Source: G965197005 sp965197005
Lineage (GTDB): Bacteria > Pseudomonadota > Gammaproteobacteria > Pseudomonadales > Oceanobacteraceae
Direction: 5' to 3'
Length of the DNA: 64,000 nucleotides
Assembly: GCA_965197005.1 (NCBI GenBank)
Contig: OZ239982.1
Coordinates: 1,612,001-1,676,000 of the forward strand
Numbering within the stretch: position 1 is the first letter of the stretch; each line of letters opens with the position of its first letter. Positions 53,167 to 62,090 of this stretch are shown here, one piece after another. A program made the translations under genes and the position numbers. Below the pieces are notes generated by a model that was not told the origin of the DNA, did no database searches, and worked only from the letters and a program-made list of their open reading frames with translations.

Positions 53167-54375
53167 TCATATAGCCATATCTAATATTAGACCATAAACA
53201 CTTACCTTGTAATCTTTTTTAGTATCAGCACCATAGGTATCATGCCCTGCATAAAGCTCAACATCTAACCATTTAAGAGGAGAATAAATTAATGCGCCTT
53301 TAAGTTTAAGGCTATCATCTTTAAGCTCTTTGTTTGCACTACCTGCTTGAACTGTTTTATTTTTTTGATACTCCGCAGACACCTTAGTTGCAAAATAAGT
53401 AGAGAACCTATGACCTAAGTTTGCACCAAATTTGTCTTGCTGAACATGACTACCTAAAGCATTACTTTCTGTATTTTCACTACCTGTAAATGCTGAAATT
53501 TCGGTACTTTCCAAAGGCTGCCAAGTTACTTTTGCCAACCAAACAGGGCGAAACTTAGAGTTTTCATACTTGTTGTAAGTAAAGGTTCGCTTGGAAACCC
53601 CTATTTTGGCTTCTCCTTTAACTAAACTGCTCATTTCCCAAGCAAAACCTGCCTGCATACGCAAGTTAGCACCTTCATGGGTATTGCCAAAGAGTTTATC
53701 TTCAAAATAACGAATTTGTGTGTAAGAGATATCCCCAACAAAACCAGAACGCGCCCCTGGGGTTAGACGAACATTTAAACCCAGTGTGTTTTTATAGTAA
53801 TTATGGTCATCAAATACGGCATTGTCATCATTATATTTTTTGTTGTAATGTTTAAGATAAGCACGTGCATTTAAAAAAGCCTCTTGTGTGCCCAGCCCAT
53901 AACCTAGTTCTGCATTCGCCTCATTATACCGCTCTTGAACTTTTGCACTGGGGCTACCACTGCCTGCCAGCATACCACTACCGTGAGTCGCATGAGTGAT
54001 TGCATAGGCAGCATTGGCATCTAATCGATTAAACGAGTTAAATTCTGTCTCAAGCTCTAAAGCAAGATTGTGATCTAAATAATCATTTTTCTTTTTATCT
54101 TGCGAATACAGTCCTTTGTCTAAACCGTAACTGGCTTGAATAAAGGTCTGCCCCGTATCTTTAACCAACGTCAATGACGGGTTAATATTAAAACGACCAG
54201 CGGCAACTTTGTTGTTAATTCGTTGATAAAGATTGGTATTTTGCTCATAACCAAGGCGTAGCTTTGGAAACAATGCCACCCCGCTACCTAAGGCAACACC
54301 TGCTGGCTCTAAGGCTAAAGCCTGCATACTTAAACCAGATAAAAACACCCCTAATGCTAATTTTTTATAATCCAT
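53167..54375 (-). CDS. outer-membrane beta-barrel protein of the polysaccharide cluster (VpsM-like)
   Basis: A 402-residue exported protein. The signal peptide (about 1-22, ending ALA) is followed by a mature part of alternating polar/aromatic strands from PKLRLGYEQNTNLYQR to the closing DYKVSVYGLILDMAI, typical of a BBP2-type outer-membrane barrel. Such barrels pair with short Wza-like proteins lacking their own outer-membrane channel. It lies between the VanZ protein and the Wza-like gene in one minus-strand operon. Confidence 0.8.
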   Translation of the reverse strand: MDYKKLALGVFLSGLSMQALALEPAGVALGSGVALFPKLRLGYEQNTNLYQRINNKVAAGRFNINPSLTLVKDTGQTFIQASYGLDKGLYSQDKKKNDYLDHNLALELETEFNSFNRLDANAAYAITHATHGSGMLAGSGSPSAKVQERYNEANAELGYGLGTQEAFLNARAYLKHYNKKYNDDNAVFDDHNYYKNTLGLNVRLTPGARSGFVGDISYTQIRYFEDKLFGNTHEGANLRMQAGFAWEMSSLVKGEAKIGVSKRTFTYNKYENSKFRPVWLAKVTWQPLESTEISAFTGSENTESNALGSHVQQDKFGANLGHRFSTYFATKVSAEYQKNKTVQAGSANKELKDDSLKLKGALIYSPLKWLDVELYAGHDTYGADTKKDYKVSVYGLILDMAI

Positions 54376-54474
54376 ATTTCATTCCATTAATTAAAAATTC
54401 AATAAAAAAACAATCATTCCAAGACGCACATATTAACACAAAAAAACAAAAATACTTACAGTTAAGCGCAAGAT

Positions 54475-54912
54475 TTATTCGATTTTATTTGCTTTATATT
54501 CATCGATTTTGCACCTGCTTTTAAGGTAATTAATCAACAACCCCAAAACAGCACCAACACTAAGCCCTGCCCAACCATAATACAAATCATAAATTTCAAA
54601 TATGCGCGTCTTGAAAAAAAACTGCAATAATTCATCTGCTGCCAGCAAACTTGCAATTACAACAAACATAAAAATCAATTTAGACAACCATTTAGCCTGT
54701 TTATAATTAAGCAAAAAGGTGGCACTGACTGCCAACAATAAAGCCGCTATAAAATGCACATTTTTATCCCCTCCTAAGGTTTGCTGCAACATTCTTAGTT
54801 CAGGGGTAAAATAACCTAAATCCTTACTAATTGATAAAAAAAGCAAAAATAGCGCATAACAAAAAAATACCAGCCATGCTTTAAATCTAGTTATATATTG
54901 CCAAAAAAACAT
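54475..54912 (-). CDS. VanZ-family membrane protein (VpsQ-like)
   Basis: A 145-residue protein with four membrane helices and the VanZ-type features DKNVHFIAALLLAV and ADELLQFFFKTRIFEIYDLYYGWAGLSVGA. VanZ-like proteins recur in exopolysaccharide clusters, including vps-II; the role is unknown. It lies 13 nt after the phosphotransferase gene. Confidence 0.85.
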   Translation of the reverse strand: MFFWQYITRFKAWLVFFCYALFLLFLSISKDLGYFTPELRMLQQTLGGDKNVHFIAALLLAVSATFLLNYKQAKWLSKLIFMFVVIASLLAADELLQFFFKTRIFEIYDLYYGWAGLSVGAVLGLLINYLKSRCKIDEYKANKIE

Positions 54913-54925
54913 GGCGTTATTTTCT

Positions 54926-56314
54926 CTAATAAGCGTTTTTATTAATAAATCCTTTAAATACAGTAAGCAAGATGATTTTAATATCCAGCCAGAATGACCA
55001 ACGGCGAATATAGGTTAAATCATAATGAATACGACCTTCCATTTTATCCAATGTGTCCGTTTCCCCTCGATAACCATTAATCTGCGCCAAGCCCGTAATG
55101 CCAGGTTTTACTTTATGGCGCAACATATATCCTGAAATTAATTTACGGTATTCTTCATTGTGTGCTTTAGCGTGAGGGCGTGGACCAACTACCGACATAT
55201 TCCCTTGTAGCACATTAAAAAACTGCGGCAACTCATCTAACGATGTTTTTCGAATAAAAGCCCCTACAGGGGTAATTCGCACGTCATTTTTACAAGCCTG
55301 TATGACCGTATCTGCGTTATCTTGAGTGGTCATACTTCTAAACTTCCAAACTTTGATAATCTTTCCATCTAAGCCATATCTATCTTGCTTAAAAATAATA
55401 GGACCTTTGGAGGTTATTTTAATTGCCACCGCAATGAATATTAGCATGGGAGAAACCAGCATCAATGCAAATAAAGAAAACGACAAATCAAATACTCGCT
55501 TAGCAAAATCATTAAAGCCAACTATCGGCGTTTCATAGACACTAAGCGTTTCAATACGACCGACCGTCCCCACTCTAGAATGCAATAAATTATAAACAAA
55601 AAAATCAGGAATTAAATGTACGCTTGCGGTTGTATCTCCACATAGCGTTAAAATATCATTAATTCGCTCCTGTGCTTTTAAAGGCAGGGCAATAAAAATA
55701 ATATCATAACAACCTTCTTGGGTTTGTTTAATCAGCGTATCTATATCCCCTTGCAATTGCTCAATAGAATAATCCTTTGCCAATCGACTGGGCTCTCTAT
55801 CATCAAAAAAGCCTGCAAACTTAATTCCTATATCTGGACGTGATTGCAACTCATAGCACATATCTAGGGCCAATTCATTTAAACCCACGATGACGGCTTT
55901 ACGGGTATTAAAGCCCGCACGCCTTAACGACTTTAATATCTCACGCAAGAGCACTCGCCAAACACACAATACCAGCAAAGTACTCAGCATCCAGCTACCA
56001 ACACCTAAGCGCGAAAAATCTTCACTTACTTTAAGCATAAAGCCTATAGTAAACAAAAAACCACAGGTCAAAACCCAAACAGAACTAGTTAATAACAACA
56101 ATTTAACAATGGAAAATGCTCGCCAAGAGCGATATAGGCTAAAAATTTCTGCGCATAAGAAATAACCCATTAATGCCAGCAATAAAAGCGACAACATTTG
56201 CGGATTAAAAAACAAACCATTAAAATGCAAAGCAACCAACAAACAGACACTTATAATTAATATATCTGCAATACGGTATAGGTAATTGAACCCCGCCTGA
56301 CTTGCACCAACCAT
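54926..56314 (-). CDS. undecaprenyl-phosphate sugar-1-phosphate transferase (VpsL/WcaJ type)
   Basis: A 462-residue initiating enzyme that loads the first hexose-1-phosphate, usually glucose, on undecaprenyl phosphate. It has four to five N-terminal helices and a CoA-binding-like Rossmann region (about 130-240). The catalytic C-terminal domain contains KRVFDLSFSLFALML, KVWKFRSM, KTSLDELPQFFNVLQGNMSVVGPRP and the closing YIRRWSFWLDIKIILLT. It is the first gene of the minus-strand exopolysaccharide operon. No further glycosyltransferase is in the window. Confidence 0.92.
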   Translation of the reverse strand: MVGASQAGFNYLYRIADILIISVCLLVALHFNGLFFNPQMLSLLLLALMGYFLCAEIFSLYRSWRAFSIVKLLLLTSSVWVLTCGFLFTIGFMLKVSEDFSRLGVGSWMLSTLLVLCVWRVLLREILKSLRRAGFNTRKAVIVGLNELALDMCYELQSRPDIGIKFAGFFDDREPSRLAKDYSIEQLQGDIDTLIKQTQEGCYDIIFIALPLKAQERINDILTLCGDTTASVHLIPDFFVYNLLHSRVGTVGRIETLSVYETPIVGFNDFAKRVFDLSFSLFALMLVSPMLIFIAVAIKITSKGPIIFKQDRYGLDGKIIKVWKFRSMTTQDNADTVIQACKNDVRITPVGAFIRKTSLDELPQFFNVLQGNMSVVGPRPHAKAHNEEYRKLISGYMLRHKVKPGITGLAQINGYRGETDTLDKMEGRIHYDLTYIRRWSFWLDIKIILLTVFKGFINKNAY

Positions 56315-56427
56315 ATACTATCCTTATTATATAAAATAAAAAAATAAAATCCGCAAGACTACTAAGATATAATATAAAATCCGAACACAATATTATAGAG
56401 CAGATAAAAAGCAATAACAATATATGC

Positions 56428-56447
56428 ATGTCTGTTATCACAGACAT
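56428..56447. promoter_or_regulatory. perfect palindrome in the divergent exopolysaccharide promoter region
   Basis: ATGTCTGT-TATC-ACAGACAT with 8-nt arms, 114 nt upstream of the phosphotransferase start and 211 nt upstream of the divergent gene. It is a good candidate operator. The remaining 56315-56657 is AT-rich, with no ORF of note. Confidence 0.5.
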
Positions 56448-56581
56448 TAAAGCAAAACATCATATCGATATTCGCTATAAAATAATGATAATTTGCAAGA
56501 TACGCTTTTTACCACAGCCCAATGAATGTATTTTTTAACAAAATATTACAAATATTACATGATTTCTGCTTTTTTTTAGTT

Positions 56582-56627
56582 TACCAGCTTGATGAAATCA
56601 GAAAATACGAATATTATCTAGCTGGTA
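56582..56627 (+). promoter_or_regulatory. inverted repeat in the leader of the Ala-rich exported protein
   Basis: TACCAGCT (56582-56589) and AGCTGGTA (56620-56627), 30 nt apart and ending 30 nt before the ATG. It may form a leader stem or be a spaced binding site. Confidence 0.4.
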
Positions 56628-56657
56628 GGAATTTAATTTTTAACTAGGAATGAAATT

Positions 56658-57395
56658 ATGCAAAAAATGACTTTAAAACTGGCTTGCTTGTCACTACTCA
56701 CTTCTGTGTCTATTACAGGCTTTGCCTCTGTAGAAACAGACTTGGCTGAAGGCATGTCCGCTACTGATGCCATGAAAAACGCCATCAGTGCTTGCCCCAG
56801 TGTAACGACAAACTGTGAAGAAAGTGCCATAAAATCCATGCTCAAAGCAGGCGTATCTTTAGATAGCACATTCGCTGCCGCCATTGCAGCTGGAATACCT
56901 ATTAAAGCAGCAGCATCTGCCGCACTATCTAGCAATAAAAATATTGGTGAAATTACCGTTGCCGCACTGAATACACCAGGGGTAAGTGACCGTTCTGCCA
57001 TAGAACAGGTTATTCGTGTGAACAATGCTGTTAAAGGCAATAATGCATCTATTTTTAAAGCAGCCAGTAATGCAGGTGTGGCGCAGGTTACCATTGCCCA
57101 AGCTGCAAAAAATGCAGGCATGAGCGAACAAGCAATTATAGATACAGCTTCCGCTGCTGGACTAAACCCTGCGGCTGTGATTGCAGGTATTCAAGTGGCA
57201 CAAACAGGTAATGCAACTGCCGCTGGTGGTGCGCCTACTGGTAGCCAAAGCACTGCTTCTGCTGTGAATGCACAACCTCGTAACTCTTCTGCACAGTCTA
57301 CAGGTAATGGCGCTTCTAGTGGATTGCGTCAAGAAGAGTTATCTACAAACATTCCAAATGACATACAAACAGGTCAGCCAATTAGTCCAAACTAA
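56658..57395 (+). CDS. exported Ala-rich helical-repeat protein of unknown function
   Basis: A 245-residue protein with a signal peptide (about 1-23, ending GFA). The mature part (about 25-180) is built of short Ala-rich helices with a repeating pattern (ITVAALNTPG, TIAQAAKNAGMSEQAIIDTASAAGLNPAAVIAGI), like an armadillo-type solenoid. There is one early Cys pair (ACPSVTTNCEES). The tail (about 185-245) is a low-complexity Gly/Ser/Asn/Gln stretch. A good AGGAA site precedes the ATG and a strong terminator follows. I know no family name. Divergence from the exopolysaccharide operon suggests a matrix or envelope role. Confidence 0.7.
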   Translation: MQKMTLKLACLSLLTSVSITGFASVETDLAEGMSATDAMKNAISACPSVTTNCEESAIKSMLKAGVSLDSTFAAAIAAGIPIKAAASAALSSNKNIGEITVAALNTPGVSDRSAIEQVIRVNNAVKGNNASIFKAASNAGVAQVTIAQAAKNAGMSEQAIIDTASAAGLNPAAVIAGIQVAQTGNATAAGGAPTGSQSTASAVNAQPRNSSAQSTGNGASSGLRQEELSTNIPNDIQTGQPISPN

Positions 57396-57413
57396 TGATA
57401 ATGACAAACAGCT

Positions 57414-57440
57414 AAAAGCCCAGATTTTCTGGGCTTTTTT
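57414..57440 (+). terminator. intrinsic terminator after the Ala-rich protein
   Basis: AAAAGCCCAGA/TCTGGGCTTTT stem with a T-rich loop and following T run, 18 nt after the stop. Confidence 0.9.
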
Positions 57441-57504
57441 ATTTGCTGATTATAAAAAACAAATTATTAATAAACGCCAATAATTAAAGTAGTGTTTTAA
57501 CCGT

Positions 57505-58797
57505 ATGAGCCATAGCAAATCTAAATTATTTTATGCTTATTTACTTATTCTATTTTTTAGCCCTCTTCCATTTGGCTTAAATCGTTTATGGGCATGGTCT
57601 TTATTTGCAAGCCTCTCTTTTTTACTCTTATTTTTTACCTTAAAACAACAGCCAAAAGCATGGACAGAGCTAAATAATTCCAGCAAATTGCAGCTAAAAC
57701 TTTTTCTACTAGTGGTTTTATGGGTGTTACTCCAACCTTTCTTTATTCAAAAGCCGCTTTCTTTTGATATTCTTTTAAGTGCCATTAAAAGCCTCTTTTT
57801 AATTGGTTTCTTTGCCACCAGTGGCTTTTTAATTAAAACCAGAGACTGTGTAAAAAAACTGATGTTTACCATTGTAATTACGGCTATGTTACAAGCCTCA
57901 TATGGTGCTTTTATGAGTCTATCAGGCATTGAAATTGGGTTTTTTATAGAGAAAACGTCATATATTGGTAAAGCAACAGGCACTTTTATAAATCGCAACC
58001 ATTTTGCAGGTTATTTAGAAATGGCACTGGCTATAAGCATTGGACTGATGATGACATCAGAAACACGCTTTTTTGGCAACGCACAAAAAAAATTCAGGCA
58101 AAGTATAGAGCTACTTTTAAGTAAAAAGGCGATTATCCGATTGGCAATTATTATTATGGTGATTGCCTTGGTATTGTCACGCTCACGCATGGGCAATAGT
58201 GCCTTTTTTATTAGTTTATTAGGCTGTGGCAGCTTAACCCTTTTACTTATGCCTAAAAAAAGCAACTCTCTGATTATTTTATTAATTACGCTGGTGCTCT
58301 TTGATGTGGCAATTTTAAGCACGTTCTTTGGTATTAAAAAAGTAACAGAGCGCATACAAAATACCAATGCCATACATGAAAGTCGCGATGAGGTGGCACA
58401 AGACAGTTGGCGCATGTTCTTAGACAAACCGCTATCAGGGCATGGCTTAGGCAGTTACCAATACAACTACCCTAGTTATCGTAGTATTGCTGTTAGTAGT
58501 CAGCAAATTTATGACCATGCACATAATGACTATTTAGAGTTTCTAGTTGAGCTGGGCATCTTTCCTTTTATTATATTATTAATCATTGTGCTTATTTCTT
58601 TAAAAAATGCCCTTTTATGTATAAAAAAAACGCACAGCAGCTTAAAAAATGGAATGGCATTTTCTTGTTTTATGGGTATCAGCGTAATTGCTATTCATTC
58701 TACAGTGGACTTTAATTTACAAATTCCTGCTAACGCATTATTATTTATGGTTATTTTGACTCTTGGCAATCTGAGCTACCATAAAAAATTAATATAA
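57505..58797 (+). CDS. O-antigen ligase/Wzy-type polymerase family membrane protein
   Basis: A 430-residue inner-membrane protein with about 12 helices. The large periplasmic loop has the Wzy_C-type motifs: FINRNHFAGYLEMAL, LDKPLSGHGLGSYQY and YDHAHNDYLEFLVELGIFP with the conserved His. It would polymerise or ligate the exopolysaccharide repeat unit. The phosphatase gene follows directly. The ATG at 57505 has no strong RBS. Confidence 0.88.
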   Translation: MSHSKSKLFYAYLLILFFSPLPFGLNRLWAWSLFASLSFLLLFFTLKQQPKAWTELNNSSKLQLKLFLLVVLWVLLQPFFIQKPLSFDILLSAIKSLFLIGFFATSGFLIKTRDCVKKLMFTIVITAMLQASYGAFMSLSGIEIGFFIEKTSYIGKATGTFINRNHFAGYLEMALAISIGLMMTSETRFFGNAQKKFRQSIELLLSKKAIIRLAIIIMVIALVLSRSRMGNSAFFISLLGCGSLTLLLMPKKSNSLIILLITLVLFDVAILSTFFGIKKVTERIQNTNAIHESRDEVAQDSWRMFLDKPLSGHGLGSYQYNYPSYRSIAVSSQQIYDHAHNDYLEFLVELGIFPFIILLIIVLISLKNALLCIKKTHSSLKNGMAFSCFMGISVIAIHSTVDFNLQIPANALLFMVILTLGNLSYHKKLI

Positions 58798-58798
58798 T

Positions 58799-59470
58799 AT
58801 TAATTTTAATCCCCTACTTGCGACTTTAAATAAGAACCTTAAAGGTCAAGACTTTTTAGTTGGTGACATTCATGGTTGTTATGCACAGCTAAAAAAGCAA
58901 TTAAAAGAAATTCAGTTTAATAAAAAACATGATCGTCTAATTTGTGTGGGCGATCTCATTAATCGTGGCGAAAATTCTGTTGCTGTAATCGAGCTATTAC
59001 AAGAGCCATGGTTTTTTTCAACGATGGGTAACCATGAGTATATTTTTTTGCGGGGCATGCGTGACAATAGCAGTAAATATAAAATGCTATTTTTACAAAA
59101 TGGTGGTGACTGGATAGCACAAACCAAGCAAGCGCAATGGCAAAATTGGTTTAACCTTATTGCCAAACTGCCCTTAGCAATGGAGTTGACTAATCAGCAA
59201 GATAAAAAAATTGGTGTCATTCATGCTGACTTTATAGGTCATAGCTGGCGAGAGTTACAACAGTTTAACCATCAAGAACGTATGCAATGTATCTGGTCAA
59301 GAGAGAATTTTAAGACCCAAAATACCACGCAGGTCAAACACATTGACTGGGTTGTTCATGGGCATAGCATTGTTAACAAAATAACTTACATGCATAACCA
59401 TATTTTTATTGATGGCGGTGCGTACAAGGGAAATAAGCTGATTATTTTGCCTATTAATGCGCTGAATTAA
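58799..59470 (+). CDS. PPP-family protein phosphatase (PrpA/lambda-phosphatase type) with no canonical start codon
   Basis: The open frame reads the full phosphatase fold: GDIHG (22-26), GDLINRG (51-57), GNHE (77-80), a later HADF and the closing HGH/DGGA segment. The lambda-type metal ligands are present; the usual second Asp of GDxxDRG is Asn. Homology to E. coli PrpA covers residues upstream of GDIHG, but the frame back to its stop at 58790 has no ATG, GTG or TTG before the active site. The first GTG (58946) would remove GDIHG. The only plausible starts are non-standard, such as ATT 58799, 1 nt after the upstream stop. It may oppose the tyrosine kinase, but this is inference. Confidence 0.65.
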   Translation: MNFNPLLATLNKNLKGQDFLVGDIHGCYAQLKKQLKEIQFNKKHDRLICVGDLINRGENSVAVIELLQEPWFFSTMGNHEYIFLRGMRDNSSKYKMLFLQNGGDWIAQTKQAQWQNWFNLIAKLPLAMELTNQQDKKIGVIHADFIGHSWRELQQFNHQERMQCIWSRENFKTQNTTQVKHIDWVVHGHSIVNKITYMHNHIFIDGGAYKGNKLIILPINALN

Positions 59471-59570
59471 ATATTTAGCTGACTTTCTCGCTATATTACT
59501 CATATAGTTTTGCCATTTGCTCAATTTTAGGGCAAAATGCGCTTCCTTTTTTATTCACAATAGGTATTTT

Positions 59571-59789
59571 ATGTCCAAAGGCGATCATATAGAAATGGAT
59601 GGGGAAATTGTTGATACCCTGCCTAACACCATGTTTCGAGTTAAACTTGAAAATGGTCACATAGTTACAGCTCATATCTCAGGAAAAATGCGTAAAAACT
59701 ATATCCGTATTTTAACTGGCGATAAAGTGAAAGTTGAATTAACCCCCTACGATTTAAGTAAAGGGCGTATTACCTATCGCGCAAAATAA
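59571..59789 (+). CDS. infA: translation initiation factor IF-1
   Basis: A 72-residue OB-fold protein, exactly the family length, starting MSKGDHIEMDGEIVDTLPNT. IF-1 binds the ribosomal A site during initiation. The longer in-frame start at 59517 was rejected because its extra residues are not part of IF-1. It is convergent with clpA, the usual arrangement. Confidence 0.97.
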   Translation: MSKGDHIEMDGEIVDTLPNTMFRVKLENGHIVTAHISGKMRKNYIRILTGDKVKVELTPYDLSKGRITYRAK

Positions 59790-59812
59790 AAGATAACCTA
59801 TCGGTTATCTTT
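59789..59812. terminator. bidirectional terminator between infA and clpA
   Basis: AAAGATAACC/GGTTATCTTT stem with a TATC loop and A/T flanks, between the infA stop and the clpA stop. Confidence 0.8.
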
Positions 59813-59817
59813 ATGGC

Positions 59818-62076
59818 TTAGGAGGTGACGGTTTCGTCATTTTCGCTGCATATATCTAGCTCATCGTCATTGACTTTAATATACACTTCTCCTCCAAGCG
59901 ACAAATCACCAAATAAGATTTTTTCTGCTAGCGGCTTTTTAATTTTTTCTTGCACTAAACGATACATTGGTCTGGCACCCATTTTCTTATCATAACCATG
60001 CTTGCCAAGCCATGTTTTTGCTTGTGCACTCACATTTAAATGCACTTTTTTATCATCAAGCTGACCTTGAAGTTCATCTAAAAATTTATCTACCACATTT
60101 AAAATTGTTTGTTCGTTAAGGGCGGCGAATTGCACAATCGCATCAAGTCGATTACGAAACTCTGGGGTAAACATTTTATTAATCACTTCATTGCCATCTG
60201 TACTGTGATCCTGCTCAGCAAAACCAATACTGGAACGCCCCATTTCTTGCGCTCCTGCATTAGAAGTCATCAATAAAATAACATTTCGAAAATCCGTTTT
60301 GCGCCCATTATTATCGGTTAATGTGCCATGATCCATGACTTGCAATAAAATATTAAAGACCTCTGGGTGGGCTTTTTCCATCTCATCTAACAGCAATACA
60401 CAGTGTGGTGTTTTTTTCACTGCTTCTGTTAATAAACCACCTTCATCATAGCCAACATAACCTGGGGGGGCACCTATCAAACGGCTAACCGTATGACGTT
60501 CAGCGTATTCGGACATATCAAAGCGGATTAATTCCATGCCTAATATGGTAGCTAACTGACGGCTTATTTCTGTCTTGCCAACACCTGTAGGTCCTGCCAG
60601 CAAAAATGAACCGATGGGTTTTTCTGGTGAGGTAAGCCCTGCTCTAGACAGTTTTATTGCGGTGCTCAACGTTGCAATGGCTTTATCCTGTCCAAATACC
60701 ACCATGGCAAGTTTATCTTCTAGATTAAACAGCAGTTCTTTATCGTTTGCTGTCACACTTTGAGTTGGGATACGAGCCATTGCTGAAACAATTTTTTCAA
60801 TATCACTCACTCCAATCATTTTTTTACGCTTACTAGCGGGCATCATTTGTTGTAACGCACCAACTTCATCAATAACATCAATGGCTTTATCTGGCAAATT
60901 GCGGTCGCTAATATAACGCTCCGATAATTCCACTGCTGTACGCAATGCTTTTTCAGAGTATTTAATTTGATGATAATCTTCAAAATGATTTTTTAAGCCT
61001 TTAAGAATTTTAATGGTATCTTCTACACTAGGCTCACTGATATCTATTTTCTGGAAACGGCGTGTTAAGGCACTGTCTTTTTCAAAAATACCACGGTATT
61101 CACTGAATGTTGTTGAACCAATACAGCGCAGCTCCCCTGAGCCTAACATTGGTTTTAATAAATTGCTGGCGTCCATAACGCCACCTGATGCAGAGCCAGC
61201 GCCAATAATAGTATGAATTTCATCAATAAATAGCACACTATGCGGTTGTTTTTTAAGCTCTGCCAGCAGTGCTTTTAACCGTTTTTCAAAATCTCCACGG
61301 TATTTTGTTCCTGCCAGTAATGCGCCCATATCTAAGCTATATACCACTGAGTCTTTAATAACATCAGGCACATCGCCATCTACAATACGTTTTGCTAAAC
61401 CTTCAACAATGGCGGTTTTGCCTACACCCGCATCACCAACCAGCAAGGGGTTATTTTTCCTTCTTCTCGCCAATATTTGAATTAGCCTAGAGACTTCTTC
61501 ATCACGACCAATTAACGGGTCTATACGCCCATTTTTAGCATCAGTATTGAGATTGGTTGCATAGCTTTCAAGTGCACCTTTATTGCCCTCTTCCAACATT
61601 TCTGTGGATTCTGACTGTGCATCTTCTAGCTCATCATCTTCTTCTTTTTTTGTAACACCATGCGAAATAAAATTAACAACATCGATTCTGGCAACATTTT
61701 GACTTTTTAAAAAATAAACCGCTTGGCTTTCATTTTCACTAAAAATAGCCACCAGCACATTAGCACCGCTAACCTGACCACGACCCGATGACTGCACATG
61801 AAAAACGGCTCGCTGTAAGACTCGTTGGAAGCCTAGGGTTGGTTGCGTATCTTTTTGCTGCTCTTCTGCCAAAATAGGAGTAGTAGAATCGACAAAATCC
61901 TGTAAATCTTTCTGTAAGCGCAAAAAATCAGCACCGCAAGACTCTAACACTTCACATGCAGATTCATTGTTTAATAAAGCCAATAACAAATGCTCTACTG
62001 TTAAAAATTCATGTCTTTTAGTGCGTGCTTCACGAAAGGCTTCGTTTAGCGTTTCTTCTAATTCTTTATTTAGCAT
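59818..62076 (-). CDS. clpA: ATP-dependent Clp protease ATP-binding subunit ClpA
   Basis: A 752-residue AAA+ unfoldase. The N-domain (about 1-145) binds ClpS. Two ATPase modules follow, with Walker A GDAGVGKTA (Lys220) and GPTGVGKTE (Lys501) and no ClpB-type middle coil. It feeds substrates, including N-degron proteins made by Aat, to ClpP. It starts 14 nt after the clpS stop. Confidence 0.97.
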   Translation of the reverse strand: MLNKELEETLNEAFREARTKRHEFLTVEHLLLALLNNESACEVLESCGADFLRLQKDLQDFVDSTTPILAEEQQKDTQPTLGFQRVLQRAVFHVQSSGRGQVSGANVLVAIFSENESQAVYFLKSQNVARIDVVNFISHGVTKKEEDDELEDAQSESTEMLEEGNKGALESYATNLNTDAKNGRIDPLIGRDEEVSRLIQILARRRKNNPLLVGDAGVGKTAIVEGLAKRIVDGDVPDVIKDSVVYSLDMGALLAGTKYRGDFEKRLKALLAELKKQPHSVLFIDEIHTIIGAGSASGGVMDASNLLKPMLGSGELRCIGSTTFSEYRGIFEKDSALTRRFQKIDISEPSVEDTIKILKGLKNHFEDYHQIKYSEKALRTAVELSERYISDRNLPDKAIDVIDEVGALQQMMPASKRKKMIGVSDIEKIVSAMARIPTQSVTANDKELLFNLEDKLAMVVFGQDKAIATLSTAIKLSRAGLTSPEKPIGSFLLAGPTGVGKTEISRQLATILGMELIRFDMSEYAERHTVSRLIGAPPGYVGYDEGGLLTEAVKKTPHCVLLLDEMEKAHPEVFNILLQVMDHGTLTDNNGRKTDFRNVILLMTSNAGAQEMGRSSIGFAEQDHSTDGNEVINKMFTPEFRNRLDAIVQFAALNEQTILNVVDKFLDELQGQLDDKKVHLNVSAQAKTWLGKHGYDKKMGARPMYRLVQEKIKKPLAEKILFGDLSLGGEVYIKVNDDELDICSENDETVTS

Positions 62077-62090
62077 AAGTTAACCTCAAT

